64,000 nt of DNA from Methylomonas sp. EFPC3. GTDB lineage: Bacteria > Pseudomonadota > Gammaproteobacteria > Methylococcales > Methylomonadaceae. This document shows positions 61,995 to 64,000 of the stretch, one piece after another (the first letter of the stretch is position 1; the number at the start of each line of letters is the position of its first letter). Position numbers and translations under genes: made by a program. Under the pieces are notes generated by a model, which saw nothing but the letters and a program-made list of their open reading frames with translations, made no database searches and was not told the origin of the DNA. The DNA lies in assembly GCF_029643245.1 (NCBI RefSeq), contig NZ_CP116398.1, forward strand, positions 3,162,001-3,226,000. The letters are read 5' to 3'.

Positions 61995-64000
61995 CTAAAC
62001 ATATCCCAATCCGTTCAAATACCCCTGCAACGCTTTGGCCGCCTCATCCCGCCGGCTTTCAATTTCGGTCAAGGTCACCCGGTATTTATCCCACCAGTTT
62101 TCGAACGCCGCGACGATTTGCTTGCGCTGGGCGGCGATGTAGCGTTCCAGAATAGTTTGCATGTCGTGATGGAGGATTTTAAGCAGCAGTTCAGCGGCTT
62201 GTTCCGGCGTCAAGGCATCGACTGCGCGGTTCAAATGTTGGGTAAAACCGTCCTGCTGGGTTTTCAGTTGCTTTTTGAGGTCGGCCAGTTGTTTTTTCCA
62301 GGCCTTGATTTGCGCTTCGTCGACCGGGTTGTCGTCGTCCTCGTTTTCGCTGGTCTCTTCGTCGTCATCGCTTTTGGCGGAAACAGCGGCTTTAAGCTGG
62401 CTTTCCAGTTCGGCTTTTTGCGCTTCCAGTTCGCTTAAGGCGCTTACAAAGTCGCCGAGCAGAAATTTGACCAGTTTGTGTTCCAGCGGACTGTCTTTGC
62501 CAGCCTTGTCTTCCAGGGCGGTGACGATGCCGGTACGCCAGGCGTCGACCACTCCCTTGCTGTCGCGGGCCATCAGGGTCAGGAAGTCGTATTTGCTTTG
62601 ATACCAAAAGCCGGCGACGATGCCCCGCACTTGAAAGGGGTCGAGCAAGCCGATGCGTTCCAGGTTATCGGAAAAGCTGTGCAGCAGTTCGTTGCGCAAG
62701 GCCACCAGACTAGCGGCGTTGTCGCGTTGCCCGGCCAATGCGGTGATGCGGGTGCTATGTTCTGCCCACCACTGTTCAAAGGCAACGCGGATCGCGGCTT
62801 CCTTGGCTTTCAGGCCGGGGTTGGCTTCGATGGAGGGCTTTAGCGACTGACGGTTGTCCAGGTGGGCTTGGAAGTCGTAATAGCTGGGGCTGTCTGGACG
62901 CTGGGCAAACAAATCCAACGGATTTAAGCCGTGAGCATCGAACAATGCCATTTTGGCGTCGACTTCGGCTTTCGGCACGCCACCGAGCAAATGGGCGCGC
63001 ACATCGTGCGGTTCCGGCGGCGGTGCGTTGTCGGCGTAACGGCGGATGTTGAGGTTGTAGTCGTTGGCTTTCAGTGTGGCGTTGTCGATGATCGCCGAAA
63101 AGCCGTCAATGGCCTGGTATTGGTCGAAGGTGGTGACGATTTTTTCGATGTGTTCCGGCAGCAGGAAATTCTGGGCCCGGCCTTCGAAGTATTCGCGGTC
63201 GGCGTTGATGAACAGCACTTTGCCTTGGCGCTCGGGCGGTTTGCCGCTGACGCGATTGGCACCGTCCTGCACTTGTTGGCGCAACACCAAAATGCAGGCC
63301 GGGATGCCGGTGCCGTAAAACAAGTTTGGGGCGACGCCGATCACCGCTTCTAGCAAGTCGTCTTTGATGATGCCGGCACGGATGGCTTTTTCTTCGCCGC
63401 CGCGAAACAGCACGCCGTGCGGCATGACAGTGGCCATACGGCCGCCATCGCGCAATACGGACAGCATGTGTTGCAGAAACATCAAGTCGGCTTTTTTGGC
63501 CCCGAGCGGCACTTGGCCGTAGCGGAAACGCTCAGGGAATTTCGGCGCCCAGGCCGGAGTGCCGTCGGCCTTCTTTTCGGCATTACCCCAGTTGATCGAG
63601 AACGGCGGATTGGTCAGGATGCGGTCGAAACGGCGCAGTTCACGATTTTCGATGTGGCGCGGATCGGCCAGGGTGTCTTCGTTTTCCAGATCGGCGGTAC
63701 TGATGCCGTGCAGCAGCATGTTCATCTTGGCAATGGACCAGACCGTGCCGTTGAACTCCTGACCAAACAGATTGGCCTTGCGGCCGTCGGCGCCGTGTTC
63801 GTCGATGAATTCCTTGGCGGCAATCAGCATGCCGCCCGAACCGCAGCACGGATCATAAACGTGATGGTGTAGTTCCGGCTTGATCAGCCGGACTATCATC
63901 CGTACCACAGCGCGCGGCGTGTAGAACTCGCCACCTTTCTTACCGGCCGAGTCGGCAAATTCACCGATCAGATATTCGTAAGCGGCACCGAGCAGGTCGG
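61995..64000 (-). CDS. hsdM: Type I restriction enzyme M subunit (5' end off the right edge)
   Basis: At least 668 codons; the frame stays open to the window edge, and the first residues visible are LLGAAYEYLIGEFADSAGKKGGEFYTPRAVVRM, the usual lead into the methylase. SAM-binding motif YDPCCGSGGMLIAA and the catalytic NPPF in LTNPPFSINWG identify an N6-adenine methyltransferase. After the catalytic domain there is a long extension with an acidic stretch (DDDEETSENEDDDNPVDE) and a coiled coil (AWKKQLADLKKQLKTQQDG), longer than in many HsdM proteins. It methylates the host DNA with HsdS. The stop falls inside a palindromic repeat. Confidence 0.95.
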   Translation of the reverse strand, partial: DLLGAAYEYLIGEFADSAGKKGGEFYTPRAVVRMIVRLIKPELHHHVYDPCCGSGGMLIAAKEFIDEHGADGRKANLFGQEFNGTVWSIAKMNMLLHGISTADLENEDTLADPRHIENRELRRFDRILTNPPFSINWGNAEKKADGTPAWAPKFPERFRYGQVPLGAKKADLMFLQHMLSVLRDGGRMATVMPHGVLFRGGEEKAIRAGIIKDDLLEAVIGVAPNLFYGTGIPACILVLRQQVQDGANRVSGKPPERQGKVLFINADREYFEGRAQNFLLPEHIEKIVTTFDQYQAIDGFSAIIDNATLKANDYNLNIRRYADNAPPPEPHDVRAHLLGGVPKAEVDAKMALFDAHGLNPLDLFAQRPDSPSYYDFQAHLDNRQSLKPSIEANPGLKAKEAAIRVAFEQWWAEHSTRITALAGQRDNAASLVALRNELLHSFSDNLERIGLLDPFQVRGIVAGFWYQSKYDFLTLMARDSKGVVDAWRTGIVTALEDKAGKDSPLEHKLVKFLLGDFVSALSELEAQKAELESQLKAAVSAKSDDDEETSENEDDDNPVDEAQIKAWKKQLADLKKQLKTQQDGFTQHLNRAVDALTPEQAAELLLKILHHDMQTILERYIAAQRKQIVAAFENWWDKYRVTLTEIESRRDEAAKALQGYLNGLGYV

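Overview
The window reads as chromosome of a GC-rich gammaproteobacterium. The style of its proteins (a CHASE8 hybrid kinase next to YfiR and a TonB receptor, a FIST protein with GGDEF-EAL, HldE, PolA, alpha-2-macroglobulin, many REP-like repeats) suggests a Methylomonas-like member of the Methylococcales. This is recognition from memory: no methane-oxidation gene or rRNA lies in the window, so the assignment is inference. I saw no tRNA, rRNA or CRISPR array.

Layout. 0-5 kb: an edge-truncated GNAT acetyltransferase, a small membrane protein, a FIST plus GGDEF-EAL signalling pair, a truncated M10 peptidase start and a DUF6438 protein. 5.3-7.0 kb: a REP-associated transposase relic cut by an IS5-family element with perfect ends and a TTAG target duplication, then a palindromic repeat. 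7.3-25 kb: mostly housekeeping and signalling genes: aldo/keto reductase, TonB receptor-YfiR-hybrid kinase operon, CreA, an Xre-RES toxin-antitoxin pair with a MEKHLA gene, WrbA and ArsC-like proteins, hldE, a metallo-beta-lactamase-fold hydrolase, polA, two Uma2 nucleases around a dicarboxylate symporter, a Rof-like protein and DUF2721. 25-31.4 kb: a dienelactone hydrolase, a membrane protein, a fresh 911-bp tandem duplication carrying a DUF6928 gene, an AT-rich DUF4062 gene and a PIN/RHH pair. 31.4-36.3 kb: a large alpha-2-macroglobulin. 36.6-45.6 kb: a six-gene, tightly spaced operon built on a glycyl radical enzyme and its radical SAM activase, with an SCP2-like protein, a DUF6765 protein, a lipase-like hydrolase and an unrecognised 797-residue protein made of two related halves. 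I regard this operon as the best candidate for an undescribed system.

45.6-64 kb is a defence island, nearly all on the minus strand. A first type I restriction set has hsdR and hsdS but no hsdM. To its right are a decayed AlbA-type ATPase tail, a HigA/ImmA antitoxin, the tail of its toxin, an IS3-family element without a target duplication, and a TnsA-like nuclease cut at the other IS end. The simplest reading is an IS-associated deletion that removed the toxin start, the TnsA tail and possibly the missing hsdM. A second type I set follows: hsdM (runs off the right edge), an hsdS broken by one base, an intact AlbA_2 ATPase, hsdR and a YgjP-like metallopeptidase. The two HsdS proteins have visibly related second recognition domains, and a third decayed hsdS tail lies beyond the first hsdR. 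The island therefore records repeated gain, recombination and decay of type I modules.
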